From Clostridia bacterium (GTDB taxonomy: Bacteria > Bacillota > Clostridia > Christensenellales > Aristaeellaceae), in assembly GCA_017526525.1 (NCBI GenBank), contig JAFXRG010000050.1, positions 1-63,678 of the forward strand: a DNA stretch of 63,678 bases, read 5' to 3'. The notes under the pieces were generated by a model. That model did not search any database. It had not been told where the DNA came from and saw only the letters and a program-made list of their open reading frames with translations. Of this stretch, positions 23,748-33,003 are shown piece by piece; position 1 is the stretch's first letter; each line of letters begins with the position of its first letter. The position numbers were made by a program, and so were the translations under genes.

Positions 23748-24572
23748 TTATTCTGTGGGCTTCATGGTGTGGCGAACCTTGTTGTACACGCCGTCCGCAA
23801 AGGTATCCGCCACAGCCCGGGGATAGCTGACGTCCAGGACGTACAGCACCTTGTTGTAGGTGTTCACGATCACGCGGCCGGCAACGCCCGTTTCGGCGCT
23901 GTCGTTCAGCGTTCCCTTGTAGGCCAGGTAAACGCCGTTTCCGCTGATAAAGAACCGGGCGGCGGTGGAGGAAACCTCAAAGCTCTTGAAGTTTCCGGCG
24001 GCCCGAATGGCGTCCGCCTGGTTCTGCACTTCCTTAATCAGTTCCTTCTGGGTGTAGTCCTTGCCGACGGCCACGGTCCGCAGCACCACCTTGGCCTCGT
24101 AGTCCATGGCAGGATTCGGGTTGGTCAGCACAAAGGTGTCCGTGCCGGTCTCCTGGGGAATCCACCCCGCAGGTCCGTCAAACGCCATCCGCAGGTTGGA
24201 GGCGGTGTACGTGGCGTAGGAGAAGGTAATGGCAGGCACCGCGGTGGGCGTCGGCTTGTCCACCGGATCAATCTTCACCGGTGTGGCTCCGGCGTACTGG
24301 CTCTGCATGATCGGCGCGGGGGTGATCCCGTTGTCGGCAACCTGCTCGCTGCTCCCGCCCTCTTCCCGGGTGGGATCGTAGCTGCCGTCGTCGTAGTTGA
24401 TCTGCTGGGGCACGTTCGTGGCCGGAGCTTCCGTCGGCTGGGTCTGCTCCTGCGAAGCGCCCCCGTTCTGACGGGGCTGGTTCGGGAAGGTTTCCTGCTG
24501 CTGTCCGCAGGCGGTCAGAAGCAGGGCCGCGCACAGAATCAGGGCCAGACAAACAATACGCTTTTTCAACAT
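23748..24572 (-). CDS. Lipoprotein of unknown function
   Basis: The 274-residue protein starts at 24572 (GGAGGG eight bases upstream) with LKKRIVCLALILCAALLLTAC, a clear lipobox with cysteine near residue 21. A Gln/Pro/Thr-rich spacer runs to about 110, and a compact C-terminal domain follows with NLRMAFDGPAGWIPQETGTDTF and VYLAYKGTLNDSAETGVAGR. It resembles small PsbP/LpqN-like lipoproteins, but the match is not firm. It lies between yhaM and the SdrD-B gene on the same strand and may help hold that protein at the surface. Confidence 0.75.
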   Translation of the reverse strand: MLKKRIVCLALILCAALLLTACGQQQETFPNQPRQNGGASQEQTQPTEAPATNVPQQINYDDGSYDPTREEGGSSEQVADNGITPAPIMQSQYAGATPVKIDPVDKPTPTAVPAITFSYATYTASNLRMAFDGPAGWIPQETGTDTFVLTNPNPAMDYEAKVVLRTVAVGKDYTQKELIKEVQNQADAIRAAGNFKSFEVSSTAARFFISGNGVYLAYKGTLNDSAETGVAGRVIVNTYNKVLYVLDVSYPRAVADTFADGVYNKVRHTMKPTE

Positions 24573-24606
24573 GATGCATCCCTCCGTTATTCGTAATCGC
24601 ACTTGG

Positions 24607-25578
24607 TCATTCCGCGCTGTCCGTGTACATCGGGTGGTAAATCCGCCGGTCAAGGCTGAAAATCTTTTCGCTGAAGGCGCCCTCCGGCGTCTTGTCCTCC
24701 ACGCCCTTCATGGTGTTCATCCGGGCGTCCATGATATCGATCCAGTGCAGGGCTTCCGCCTCCGGGAACATGGGAGCCTTCGGGCTGCCGTATTCGGTTT
24801 CCCCGTGATGGCTCAGCAGCATATGTTCCAGCAGCGTCACCGTTTCCCCGTGAATGTTCAGCCTGTCCGCCACCCGGTTCAGGTTGGTGATGCCCCGCAC
24901 CAGGTGTCCCAGCAGCTGTCCGTCCCGGGTGTAATCCGTCACGTTCCCGGTCCGGTCGCTTTTCAGCTCGTCCATCTTGGCCAGGTCGTGAATAATCACC
25001 CCCGCCAGCAGCAGGTCCCGGTTCAGCCAGGGATAAACCTCCAGCATCGCCTGGGCCAGCCGCAGCATGTCCGTGGTGTGGTGCAGCAGTCCGCTCCGCT
25101 CCGCGTGATGCATCCGCTGGGCCGCCGGAAACCATTCCAGGTCCGTCCCGGCGTTTTCCAGCATGCCCTCCGTCAGCTTCCGCAGCTTTTCGCTGGTAAA
25201 ACTGTTCACCGTTTCCCGGATCTCGGCCATCATCTCGCTGCCCTTCCGCGGGGCGCTGGGCACCAGCTGGCTCATGTCCACCGGATCCTCTTCCGTCATC
25301 GGGCGCCATCGCTCAATCCGCAGCTGCAGCCGTCCGTTGTATTCCTGCACGGTGCCCCGCACCTTCACCACGGCGCCGCTCTCCGGCGTTTCCGCGGTGC
25401 TTTCCCAGTTCCAGATCTTGCAGTTGATCTCCCCAGTCCGGTCCGTCAGGTTCATGTCCACGTAGTCGTTGCCCTTGACGTCCTTCCGCTTCTCCGCGGA
25501 ACGTACCAGCAGGAATCCCTCATACCGCATGTCCTTCTGCAGCTGGCATACCGAATAACTCTCCATCTGAAAATCCAT
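24607..25578 (-). CDS. yhaM: 3'-5' exoribonuclease YhaM-like (OB fold + HD domain)
   Basis: The product, about 323 residues, has an N-terminal OB fold (NDYVDMNLTDRTGEINCKIW) and a C-terminal HD domain: SGLLHHTTDML, LAGVIIHDLAKMDEL, GHLVRGI, HMLLSHHGETEYGSPKAPM and ALHWIDIMDARM. This order is that of YhaM/CBF1, a manganese-dependent 3'-5' exonuclease acting on RNA ends. The start is uncertain: ATG at 25578 has GAGG directly against it and ATG at 25566 has it twelve bases away. It overlaps or abuts the dnaB stop at 25584. Confidence 0.88.
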   Translation of the reverse strand: MDFQMESYSVCQLQKDMRYEGFLLVRSAEKRKDVKGNDYVDMNLTDRTGEINCKIWNWESTAETPESGAVVKVRGTVQEYNGRLQLRIERWRPMTEEDPVDMSQLVPSAPRKGSEMMAEIRETVNSFTSEKLRKLTEGMLENAGTDLEWFPAAQRMHHAERSGLLHHTTDMLRLAQAMLEVYPWLNRDLLLAGVIIHDLAKMDELKSDRTGNVTDYTRDGQLLGHLVRGITNLNRVADRLNIHGETVTLLEHMLLSHHGETEYGSPKAPMFPEAEALHWIDIMDARMNTMKGVEDKTPEGAFSEKIFSLDRRIYHPMYTDSAE

Positions 25579-25583
25579 CCTCG

Positions 25584-26951
25584 TCAGAATGGGGCCTCTC
25601 CGCCGGGCCCGTTCTCCCTCGCCAGGTTGGCAAAGGTCGTATATTCGCTCAGCCACGCCAGCTTCACCGTCCCCAGGGGGCCGCTGCGCTGCTTGGCAAT
25701 AATCACTTCGCCGATGTTCTTGTCTTCCGTTTCCTTGTCGTAGTATTCCTCCCGGTGGAGGAACATCACCACGTCCGCGTCCTGTTCAATGGATCCGGAA
25801 TCCCGCAGGTCGCTCAGCACCGGCCGCTTGTCCTGCCGGTCCTTGTTGGCCCGGCTCAGCTGGGCGCAGGCCATCACCGGCACCTTCAGCTCCAGCGCAA
25901 TGGCCTTCAGCTGGCGGCTGATCTCGCTGACCTCCAGCTGGCGGTTTTCCACCCGGCCGTCGGCATGCATCAGTCCCAGGTAGTCCAGCACAATCAGGTC
26001 CAGGCCTTTGTCCATCATCAACCGGCGGCACCGGGACCGCAGCTGGCTCGGCGTAATGCCCGCCGTGTCGTCAATGTACATCGGGGCAGCCACCATCGGC
26101 GTCAGGGTGGCGGCCAGTTTTTCCCAGTCCTCCATGCTCAGGGTGCCCTTCCGCACCCGCTGCATGTCCACCTTGGCGTCGGAGCACATCACGCGCATGG
26201 CAATCTGTTCCCGGGGCATTTCCAGGGTGAACACGGCCACCTTCATGCCCTTGTTGATGCTGGCGTGGGATGCCACGTTCATGGCAAAGGACGTTTTTCC
26301 CATGGAAGGCCGCGCCCCCACCACCACCAGCTCGCCGCCGTGCAGGCCTGTCAGCAGGTTGTCCAGGTCGATAAACCCCGTCGGCACGCCGGAAATGGCG
26401 CCCTTCAGCCGGGAAAGCTCCTCCACCTGCTCGTAGGCCTTGAATGCCACCTCGCTCAGGGGCTTCAGGGTATCCCCGTCCGTCCGGTTCATGACGATGT
26501 CAAAAATCGCCTTTTCCGCCCCGGCCAGCGTTTCGGCCACCGGTGTCTGCTGCTGGTAGCATTCCGCGGAAATCTTCTGGCAGGCGCTGATCAGCTTCCG
26601 CAGCGTGCTTTTCTCCCGCACGATGTCGATGTAGGCCTTCACGTTGACGGAGGTGGGCACCGCGTTCATAATCCGCAGCAGCGCCGCATCCCCGCCGATG
26701 CCGGCCAGGGTTCCCTTCCGGGCCAGCTCCGTGTGCACCGTCACCAGGTCAATGGGGCTGGATTTCAGGGTCAGGTCCCGGATCACCTGAAAAAGCTCCC
26801 GGTGCTCCGGCATGTAAAAATCCTCGGCCTTCAGCAGTTCCATGCCCCGGAGCACAGCGTTGCTGTCCTGCAGCATCGCGCCCAGGACACTGATCTCCGC
26901 CTCCACGCTGTGGGGCGGAACCGCGCCGCTCATAATCTCCGGTTTATCCAT
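25584..26951 (-). CDS. dnaB: Replicative DNA helicase
   Basis: The 455-residue hexameric helicase unwinds DNA at the fork. The N-terminal primase-interacting domain starts PPHSVEAEISVLGAMLQD. The RecA-like domain has Walker A VGARPSMGKTSFAMN, VAVFTLEMPREQIAMR, Walker B LDLIVLDYLGLMH and the late FLHREEYYD and IIAKQRSGPLGTV. The start at 26951 is chosen because GAGGAG lies seven bases upstream. It follows rplI by 13 bases, the usual L9-DnaB pair. Confidence 0.97.
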   Translation of the reverse strand: MDKPEIMSGAVPPHSVEAEISVLGAMLQDSNAVLRGMELLKAEDFYMPEHRELFQVIRDLTLKSSPIDLVTVHTELARKGTLAGIGGDAALLRIMNAVPTSVNVKAYIDIVREKSTLRKLISACQKISAECYQQQTPVAETLAGAEKAIFDIVMNRTDGDTLKPLSEVAFKAYEQVEELSRLKGAISGVPTGFIDLDNLLTGLHGGELVVVGARPSMGKTSFAMNVASHASINKGMKVAVFTLEMPREQIAMRVMCSDAKVDMQRVRKGTLSMEDWEKLAATLTPMVAAPMYIDDTAGITPSQLRSRCRRLMMDKGLDLIVLDYLGLMHADGRVENRQLEVSEISRQLKAIALELKVPVMACAQLSRANKDRQDKRPVLSDLRDSGSIEQDADVVMFLHREEYYDKETEDKNIGEVIIAKQRSGPLGTVKLAWLSEYTTFANLARENGPGGEAPF

Positions 26952-26964
26952 GTTTGCTCCTCGG

Positions 26965-27417
26965 TTACTTGCTGATGGGCTGGACATCCAGCTTCATCTT
27001 CGTTGTGATTCCGGAATACAGCCATACGGAAATCTCCCGGATGCCCACCTCACGGATGGGATCCCCGATGTCGATCTTCCGCTTGTCGGCCTTGATCCCG
27101 TGCTGCTTCTCCAGGGCTTCCGCCACTTCCGCGGCGGTCACGCTGCCGTACAGCCGGCCCTTTTCGCCGCACTTCACCTGCAGCACCACAACCTTGTTCT
27201 TCAGCAGCTCAGCCTTTGCCTGGGCCTCGGCCCGCAGCTCCTCCTCCCGGGCGTCCTGGGCGGCCCGCTTCCGTTCAATTTCCTTCAGGGTTCCGGGGGT
27301 CGCCTCCGCCGCCAGCTTCTGGGGAAACAGGAAGTTCCGCGCATATCCGTCGCTGACGGTAAGAATATCGTCCCGTTTGCCCATGTTTTTAACGTCCTTC
27401 AGCAGTACAACCTTCAT
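26965..27417 (-). CDS. rplI: 50S ribosomal protein L9
   Basis: The 150-residue ribosomal protein has the signature [19 protein letters not shown] and [16 protein letters not shown], the long connecting helix rich in Arg/Ala/Glu, and the C-terminal domain with [16 protein letters not shown]. The ATG overlaps the DUF2232 stop by four bases (ATGA). It binds 23S rRNA at the base of the L1 stalk. Confidence 0.97.
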   Translation of the reverse strand: MKVVLLKDVKNMGKRDDILTVSDGYARNFLFPQKLAAEATPGTLKEIERKRAAQDAREEELRAEAQAKAELLKNKVVVLQVKCGEKGRLYGSVTAAEVAEALEKQHGIKADKRKIDIGDPIREVGIREISVWLYSGITTKMKLDVQPISK

Positions 27418-28364
27418 TCCTGATCAGCCTCCTCTTTCGGCCGCAGGTGACGTGCGTCCCTGCGTTGATCAATCATTCCCATAATCATGGGAATCAGCGG
27501 CACAATGACGCTCAGCACGACGCTCCAGAGATTCCGGGCCGCCGAGCGGATGCCCATCCGCTTTCCCATCCATTGCATCCAGCAGATGCCCTGCAGCATA
27601 AACGCTGTCCTGAAAACATCCGCGCACATCCATCCCAGGTATTGTCCGATGCCTTCCCGGGCCATCAGTGCAATAACCCACCCGATGCACAGGGCGAAAA
27701 CCGCCGCTCCCAGCCGCCGGGGCATGTACCACTGTTCCATGGGGGAAAACTCGCCCTTCTCCCCTTTTTTCCTGCGCTGCCAGTCCGGCAGCACCGTGGA
27801 CAGCAGCACCGTCAGCGCAGTGTGATACACCACGGCGCTGCAAATGGCCGAAGGCAGCATTTCCTCCAGCGTCACCCGCAGGCTCAGCAGCATCTGCGTC
27901 CGCGCTGTATCCGGAATCACCAGGTTTCCCATCACCCGCACCGCGGGCATCAGCGCCTCCGCTCCGGTCAGCCGGCAGTACCCCATGCTGTAGAACCGCA
28001 GCAGCAGATCCGTGCTGTTTCCGCTCCGGTCCACCCAGTCGCATCCGGCCTGTGCCAGGCCGTTAATAATCTTTCCTCCTGTCACCGACAGAAGAATCGC
28101 CATCCCGATTCCCCACGCAGCCAGGCACATCCCGGCCCGCAGAATCGGCCGCATCAGCTTCCGCTTCATCGGCAGGCACGCTGTCAGCCCGCTGCAGACG
28201 CCCCAGAACAAAACCAGGGGCAGGGCCTGCACCGGCAGCGCCACAGCGCCCAGGAGCGTTGTGACCCCGCATACCGCCGCTGTCACAATCCAGGAAGAAC
28301 CAACCCCGGTCAAAGCGGCAATCACCGGCAGCAGCAGCTGCAGAATCAATACGGCAATCGTCAT
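27414..28364 (-). CDS. DUF2232 (YybS-like) membrane protein
   Basis: The 316-residue integral membrane protein has about eight hydrophobic segments, with [17 protein letters not shown] at the start and a late [22 protein letters not shown] segment. Position directly before rplI-dnaB and topology match the YybS family. In Bacillus a gdpP gene lies between yybS and rplI; it is absent here. The start at 28364 is inferred from a GGAGG about eleven bases upstream. The open frame extends further but runs through the palindromic repeat array and is unlikely to be coding there. Confidence 0.75.
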   Translation of the reverse strand: MTIAVLILQLLLPVIAALTGVGSSWIVTAAVCGVTTLLGAVALPVQALPLVLFWGVCSGLTACLPMKRKLMRPILRAGMCLAAWGIGMAILLSVTGGKIINGLAQAGCDWVDRSGNSTDLLLRFYSMGYCRLTGAEALMPAVRVMGNLVIPDTARTQMLLSLRVTLEEMLPSAICSAVVYHTALTVLLSTVLPDWQRRKKGEKGEFSPMEQWYMPRRLGAAVFALCIGWVIALMAREGIGQYLGWMCADVFRTAFMLQGICWMQWMGKRMGIRSAARNLWSVVLSVIVPLIPMIMGMIDQRRDARHLRPKEEADQE

Positions 28365-28429
28365 CTCTGCCGCCACCTCCATCGCATACAATATCACTTT
28401 ATTGTATGACAACTCCCCCAAAAAAGCAA

Positions 28430-28505
28430 GGGGAACGATGGGGACGACCCTTTTCGTTCCCCGGAGACAAGGGGGGAACGATGGGGACGACCCTTTTCGT
28501 TCCCC
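28430..28505. repeat. Two tandem copies of the GGGGAACG palindromic repeat
   Basis: Two 33-bp copies (28430-28462 and 28473-28505) with a 43-bp period each have arms GGGGAACGA / TCGTTCCCC around an inner GGGGACGACCC hairpin. A degenerate third unit with GGGGTGTCCCC follows to about 28530. They lie between two divergent genes. Single related copies recur at 53728, 57151 and 63502. Confidence 0.85.
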
Positions 28506-28542
28506 GGAGACAAGGGGTGTCCCCGGCGTTCCCTCTTTTCCC

Positions 28543-28601
28543 TTGACAACCTTCCGGGATAAAGTAAAATAATGGTAAAATGCCATACCGCTTAAGCGGT
28601 A
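28543..28601 (+). promoter_or_regulatory. Promoter with perfect 16-bp palindromic operator
   Basis: TTGACA (28543-28548), a 16-base spacer and TAAAAT (28565-28570) form a good sigma-A promoter. The palindrome TACCGCTTAAGCGGTA (28586-28601) covers about +9 to +24 of the transcript, a place where a LacI- or GntR-type repressor would block elongation. It controls the solute-binding fusion gene at 28630; no adjacent regulator gene is seen. Confidence 0.75.
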
Positions 28602-28629
28602 CAGACAAAAGAATGAAAGGTGAATCAAA

Positions 28630-30903
28630 ATGAAAAGAAAAATCAGTATTCTCCTGGCTGTCATCATGGTTTTTTCTGTTTTCATGACGGCATCTGCCGA
28701 TTCGTCGGGCCGCTATGATGTTACGGTCTGGGTTTCGGAAAGTGCCATCGACCTGACCAAACAGCAAATTGCGGATTTTAACGCATCCAATCAGGATGGA
28801 ATCACAATCAACGCGACGGTGGAGGGCGTTTCCGAATCAGATGCCGCAAGCATGATGATTACGGACGTGGAAACCGGCGGCGACCTGTACTGCTTTGCGC
28901 AGGACCAGCTGGCCCGCCTGGTGCAGGCCGGCGCCCTGAAAAAGGTGGTCAACGGCGCCGCTGAAAACGTCAAATCGGCCAACAACGCCGGTACCGTGGC
29001 CGCCGCCACCTCCGGCGACGATCTGTATGCCTATCCCATGACCTCCGATAACGGCTATTTCATGTACTACGACAAAAGCGTCATTCCGGATGCGGACGTG
29101 GATTCCATGGAAAAGCTGCTGGCGGACTGTGAAAACTCCGGCAAGTATTTCGGCCTGGACGACACCAGCGCCTGGTATCTCGCCTCTTTCTTCTTCGCCA
29201 CCGGCTGTAATTCCGAATGGACTACGGACAGCACCGGATCCTTTGTCGGCGTGAAGGACGATTTCAACAGTGACAAGGGCCTGATTGCCGCCAAGGGACT
29301 GAAAAAACTGGTTGAATCCCCCAGCCACGTAAGCGCCGGCAGTGCGGATCAGTTTGAACAGGATGCCGCCGTCGTCATCAGCGGCACCTGGGATTATGAA
29401 CAGGCAAAGCGAATCCTGGGGGACAATCTCGGCGTTGCGGATCTGCCTTCCTTTGATGTGGACGGAAAGGAATACCACCTCGGCTCCTACAGCGGCTGCA
29501 AGCTGATGGGCGTGAAGCCCCAGGTGGATGCGGAAAAAGAAGCCGCCCTGTCGAAGCTGGCGCAGTACCTGACCGGCGAAAAGGCCCAGATGGAACGCTT
29601 TGAAGCGCTGTCCTGGGGTCCCTCCAACCTGGCGGACCAGGCATCCGAAGAGGTTCAGGCAAACCCCGGCCTGGCTGCGCTGAATGAGCAGTCGGCCTAT
29701 TCCGTGCCCCAGGGCCAGATTCACGGCGCCTGGTGGGATATTGCCCGCGGAATCGGGCAGGATGTAAAGGACGCCAGTGACGAAGCCGGCCTGAAAACGG
29801 CCCTGGTAAACTACTCCGACAAAATTGCCGCCCTTGCCCCCCTCCAGGATGAACAGCTGGACGTTTGGACCGTCATCGGTACCATCGGCGACACCGACTG
29901 GGATACCGATATCCCCATGACCTTTGGCGACGACGGAGTCTGGACCACCGGGAACATGCAGCTTTTTGCCGGCGACGAATTCAAGGTCCGCCAGGGCATG
30001 AGCTGGCTGGTCTCCTTCCCGCTGGAGAAAAACTTCATCGTGGAAGCAGACGGCGTTTACAGGATCATCTTCAATGAAACGTCCAAGGCTGTGGGCCTGG
30101 TTGCCTGTGACGATGAAAACAAAAAAGATGAGGAGCCCGTGGACCCGACAACCAAGGTTGCCGATTTTGTGAAGCGCTGCTACAGCCTCATCCTGGGCCG
30201 GGACGCCGATGAAGGCGGCCTGAACAACTGGGTCACCCAGCTCACCGCCGGGGTTGCAAATGCCTCCCAGATTATCAGCGGGTTCATGAACAGCGCCGAA
30301 TACCTGAACCGCAACAGCGCCAATGACGCAACCGTTGAAATTCTTTATAACACCATGCTCGGACGTCCTTCCGATCCGGCCGGAAAGCAGGGATGGGTGG
30401 ATCAGCTGAATGCCAGCGGCGACAGCAATACCGTCATCAACGGTTTCTGCGGATCGCAGGAATTCCTTGCCATCTGCGCGGACTACGGCATTTCCGCCGG
30501 TTCGGTGGACGCCAGCAGCGGACAGGCCGGACAGCCGGAACAGGAAACGGGAATCGACGGCTTTGTGGCCCGCTGCTACAGCGAAGCCCTCGGACGCACC
30601 GGCGATGAAGGCGGCCTGGCTTACTGGAAAAACATCCTGACCAGCAAGGAACAGACCCCGCAGCAGGTGGCCGCAGGTTTCGTGTATTCGCAGGAAATGG
30701 ATGCCGAAAACAAACTGGTAAACAATCCGGACGCCCTGCTGGATTCCCTGTACAAGCTGTACCTGGGACGCACTGCCGATGAAGGCGGAAAAGAATACTG
30801 GAAACAGCGCATTGCGGAAGGCCTGAGCCTGGATGAACTGAATGCAGGCTTTGCGAATTCCGCGGAGTTCACCGGCATCGTTGCCGGTTACGGGCTGGAA
30901 TAA
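28630..30903 (+). CDS. Exported sugar-binding protein fused to SusE-like and DUF4214 domains
   Basis: The 757-residue protein has a signal peptide ending TASA with no lipobox cysteine. Residues about 25-400 form a maltose-type solute-binding domain (YDVTVWVSESAIDLTKQQI, YAYPMTSDNGYFMYYDKSV, AAVVISGTWDYEQAK). Residues 410-495 resemble a SusE/SusF carbohydrate-binding domain (WTVIGTIGDTDWDTDIPM, GDEFKVRQGMSW). From about 505 to the end are four DUF4214 units in two pairs (CYSLILGRDADEGGLNNWV, CYSEALGRTGDEGGLAYWK). No permease genes adjoin. The protein looks adapted to hold glycans at the surface rather than feed an importer. Confidence 0.85.
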   Translation: MKRKISILLAVIMVFSVFMTASADSSGRYDVTVWVSESAIDLTKQQIADFNASNQDGITINATVEGVSESDAASMMITDVETGGDLYCFAQDQLARLVQAGALKKVVNGAAENVKSANNAGTVAAATSGDDLYAYPMTSDNGYFMYYDKSVIPDADVDSMEKLLADCENSGKYFGLDDTSAWYLASFFFATGCNSEWTTDSTGSFVGVKDDFNSDKGLIAAKGLKKLVESPSHVSAGSADQFEQDAAVVISGTWDYEQAKRILGDNLGVADLPSFDVDGKEYHLGSYSGCKLMGVKPQVDAEKEAALSKLAQYLTGEKAQMERFEALSWGPSNLADQASEEVQANPGLAALNEQSAYSVPQGQIHGAWWDIARGIGQDVKDASDEAGLKTALVNYSDKIAALAPLQDEQLDVWTVIGTIGDTDWDTDIPMTFGDDGVWTTGNMQLFAGDEFKVRQGMSWLVSFPLEKNFIVEADGVYRIIFNETSKAVGLVACDDENKKDEEPVDPTTKVADFVKRCYSLILGRDADEGGLNNWVTQLTAGVANASQIISGFMNSAEYLNRNSANDATVEILYNTMLGRPSDPAGKQGWVDQLNASGDSNTVINGFCGSQEFLAICADYGISAGSVDASSGQAGQPEQETGIDGFVARCYSEALGRTGDEGGLAYWKNILTSKEQTPQQVAAGFVYSQEMDAENKLVNNPDALLDSLYKLYLGRTADEGGKEYWKQRIAEGLSLDELNAGFANSAEFTGIVAGYGLE

Positions 30904-30974
30904 GGGAATCAGGAGTTGCCCGAAACGGGCCGTCTCCTTTGAAACAGGATTCGGCATTGCTGAAACAGAAAAAG

Positions 30975-31005
30975 CCCGCTGCGCTTACAAGGCGCGGCGG
31001 GTTTT
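30975..31005 (+). terminator. Terminator after the solute-binding fusion gene
   Basis: The stem CCCGCTGCGC / GCGCGGCGGG (one G.U) is followed by TTTT and preceded by an A-run. It lies between convergent genes, so it may serve both strands. Confidence 0.8.
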
Positions 31006-31092
31006 CCTTGTTTCCCGGAGTTTCCGCTCTGCGGACAGGATTTCTTCGTTTTGCCCGGAAGGAAGCCCGGGAAAGCGCTCGCAGGAACGTTT

Positions 31093-33000
31093 TCAGCCGT
31101 CCGATACTTTCCAGATGACGGCTTCCTCGTTTTCAAAAACTTTCTGGTAATTCCGGTCCAGGGCCTCCGTGTCCACGTCGTACTGGGAACGTTCGTAGGA
31201 GGAGACGTAAATGTACCCGACACCGTATTTCTGGGGAATGTCCGGATAGGCTTCGGGGTCTTCGTAGAAGGCCTTCAGCTCCGCCTGTCGCTCCAGGGTA
31301 TTGAATCCGTGCCAGTAAAGCCACAGATCCGGGCCGCAGACCACGGTCTTCCCTCCCAGGGCGCAGATGGGGTTCAGGTGTTCCGTGCCCGTCAGGAATA
31401 CCGCGTCCTTTTCCGTGCGGTCCCGGGCAAACTCCCCGGCTTCCGCCGCCGGGCGGCTGAAAGCCACGTAGTCGGAAACGCATTCCCGCCAGATGCTCAG
31501 CCCGGCGCTCAGGAAGGTAACCACCGCCGCCATAACAGCCAGGACCTTCCGGCTGCCGGTTCCCTCCAGCCTTTTCCAGAGGGAGGCGCACCAGTCCGCC
31601 ACAATCATGCAGCAGGGCAGCCAGGCCAGGTAAAGCAGCTTGTTGTTGTCGTATTCGTTGGGCTGGAAGCGGATGAACTCCGCCGCCAGGATGATGGGCA
31701 CCGCCATGCAGAAGAGCCGCCGGTTCCGGGGCGTTTTGTCAAACAGCGCCGCAATCAGGGCCAGGAACGGCAGTCCGATGTTCTTCACATAGAACCAGAG
31801 ATACAGATCCCGCATGCCGCTGCCCCGTGGGTTGTTCACCCAGTTGAACTGAAACTGGACAAACCCCTGCGAGGCATCCTGCTGAAAAGCCTGCCGGAAA
31901 GTAAAGCAGATCAGCTGGGGCGCTGCCAGCACAACGGCAATGGCGGCATAGAGAAAGTACAGGCCCAGGATATCCCGCCGTTTCCGGCGGATCATCATCG
32001 CGTCCGGATCCCCGTGAATCCAGTCGTACACCATGATTCCCAGGGAGGCCAGGCCCAGGGCCAGGAAGCTGTGGGTATGAATCAGCGGCAGCGCCCCGGC
32101 CATCACGCCCAGCAGGATCAGGCCCCGCAGGCCGTTGCCGGGATCCCGCTTCCTGGGCCGGAACACCGCGTCCAGCAGGTAAAAACAGGGCAGGCTGGCG
32201 CACCATCCGCCCAGCAGGGTCCGCTGGGGAACCATCAGGTCACAGATCACGTTGGACCAGCGCAGGTTGTTGGGATCCGGCTGGTTGGTGGGGGTTTTGT
32301 ACCATCCCGTCAGAATGTACCCGACCCGCTCGCTCACCGTCCTGAACCAGCCGGAAATCGTCTGTCCGATCTTTTCAAAAAAGCCTGCGCCCTCCCGGGC
32401 TTCCCATCCGCCGCCGGCCAGGTCAAAGTCATACAGGAATCCCAGCCCGCCGTTGAGGAAAAACAGCAGGGCTGCCAGGATCGCGGCCTTTCCGCCGGCG
32501 GTCATTTCCCTCCCCATCACCAGCACGCCCCAGAAGCAGAGGAACATCATCAGGGTGCCGGGAACAATCAGGGAGGCCTGCAGGGAGGTCCCCAGCAGCA
32601 GGAAGGTGCTGCTCAGGGAATCCGCCAGGAAGGGATAGCTCAGCCGGTGCCCCGGATAAAAGGGATAGTCCGCGGGAAAGGTTTTGCCCGGCAGGCCGGT
32701 AATAAAGCTCAGGTGCATGGGCAGGTCCCCGTAGGTGCTCTGCCCCACGTGCAGGTTGCCCGCCGCGTCCGGCCGCAGGGTGTGGGTAATCTGCAGGAAA
32801 CCGCTCAGCAGCGTCAGGGGAATCAGCACCGGCAGCATCTGCCGCAGGGCCTTTTTTTCCTTCTCGTCCCAGGGGGCCGGATCCCGCCGGTCCCGAACCA
32901 GCCAGCACAGGGCGGTCAGGAGCAGCAGCAGGCCCGCCGCCGCCGCGTGGGCTGCCGCGGTAAACCCGGTCGCAAAGGCAAACAGGGCCGGCAGCCACAT
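31093..33000 (-). CDS. Large polytopic membrane protein, 3' part of an amber-interrupted gene
   Basis: The 635-residue frame has about ten hydrophobic segments and a first outer loop with STYGDLPMHLSFITGLP and FYPGHRLSYPFLADSLSS, an acidic-residue loop like those of GT-C glycosyltransferases. The C-terminal 110 residues are soluble (GTEHLNPICALGGKTVVCGPD). It resembles uncharacterised clostridial membrane proteins of this topology. The ATG at 33000 has no proper ribosome site; three bases upstream an in-frame TAG (33004-33006) separates it from 41 codons that begin at a well-placed ATG. The true gene is probably 31093-33129. Confidence 0.7.
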   Translation of the reverse strand: MWLPALFAFATGFTAAAHAAAAGLLLLLTALCWLVRDRRDPAPWDEKEKKALRQMLPVLIPLTLLSGFLQITHTLRPDAAGNLHVGQSTYGDLPMHLSFITGLPGKTFPADYPFYPGHRLSYPFLADSLSSTFLLLGTSLQASLIVPGTLMMFLCFWGVLVMGREMTAGGKAAILAALLFFLNGGLGFLYDFDLAGGGWEAREGAGFFEKIGQTISGWFRTVSERVGYILTGWYKTPTNQPDPNNLRWSNVICDLMVPQRTLLGGWCASLPCFYLLDAVFRPRKRDPGNGLRGLILLGVMAGALPLIHTHSFLALGLASLGIMVYDWIHGDPDAMMIRRKRRDILGLYFLYAAIAVVLAAPQLICFTFRQAFQQDASQGFVQFQFNWVNNPRGSGMRDLYLWFYVKNIGLPFLALIAALFDKTPRNRRLFCMAVPIILAAEFIRFQPNEYDNNKLLYLAWLPCCMIVADWCASLWKRLEGTGSRKVLAVMAAVVTFLSAGLSIWRECVSDYVAFSRPAAEAGEFARDRTEKDAVFLTGTEHLNPICALGGKTVVCGPDLWLYWHGFNTLERQAELKAFYEDPEAYPDIPQKYGVGYIYVSSYERSQYDVDTEALDRNYQKVFENEEAVIWKVSDG

Positions 33001-33003
33001 TTC

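Noticed and set aside
28365-28685. N-terminal extension of the DUF2232 gene to 28685
   Set aside because: The extension translates the palindromic repeats and crosses the divergent promoter; a ribosome site supports the shorter start.
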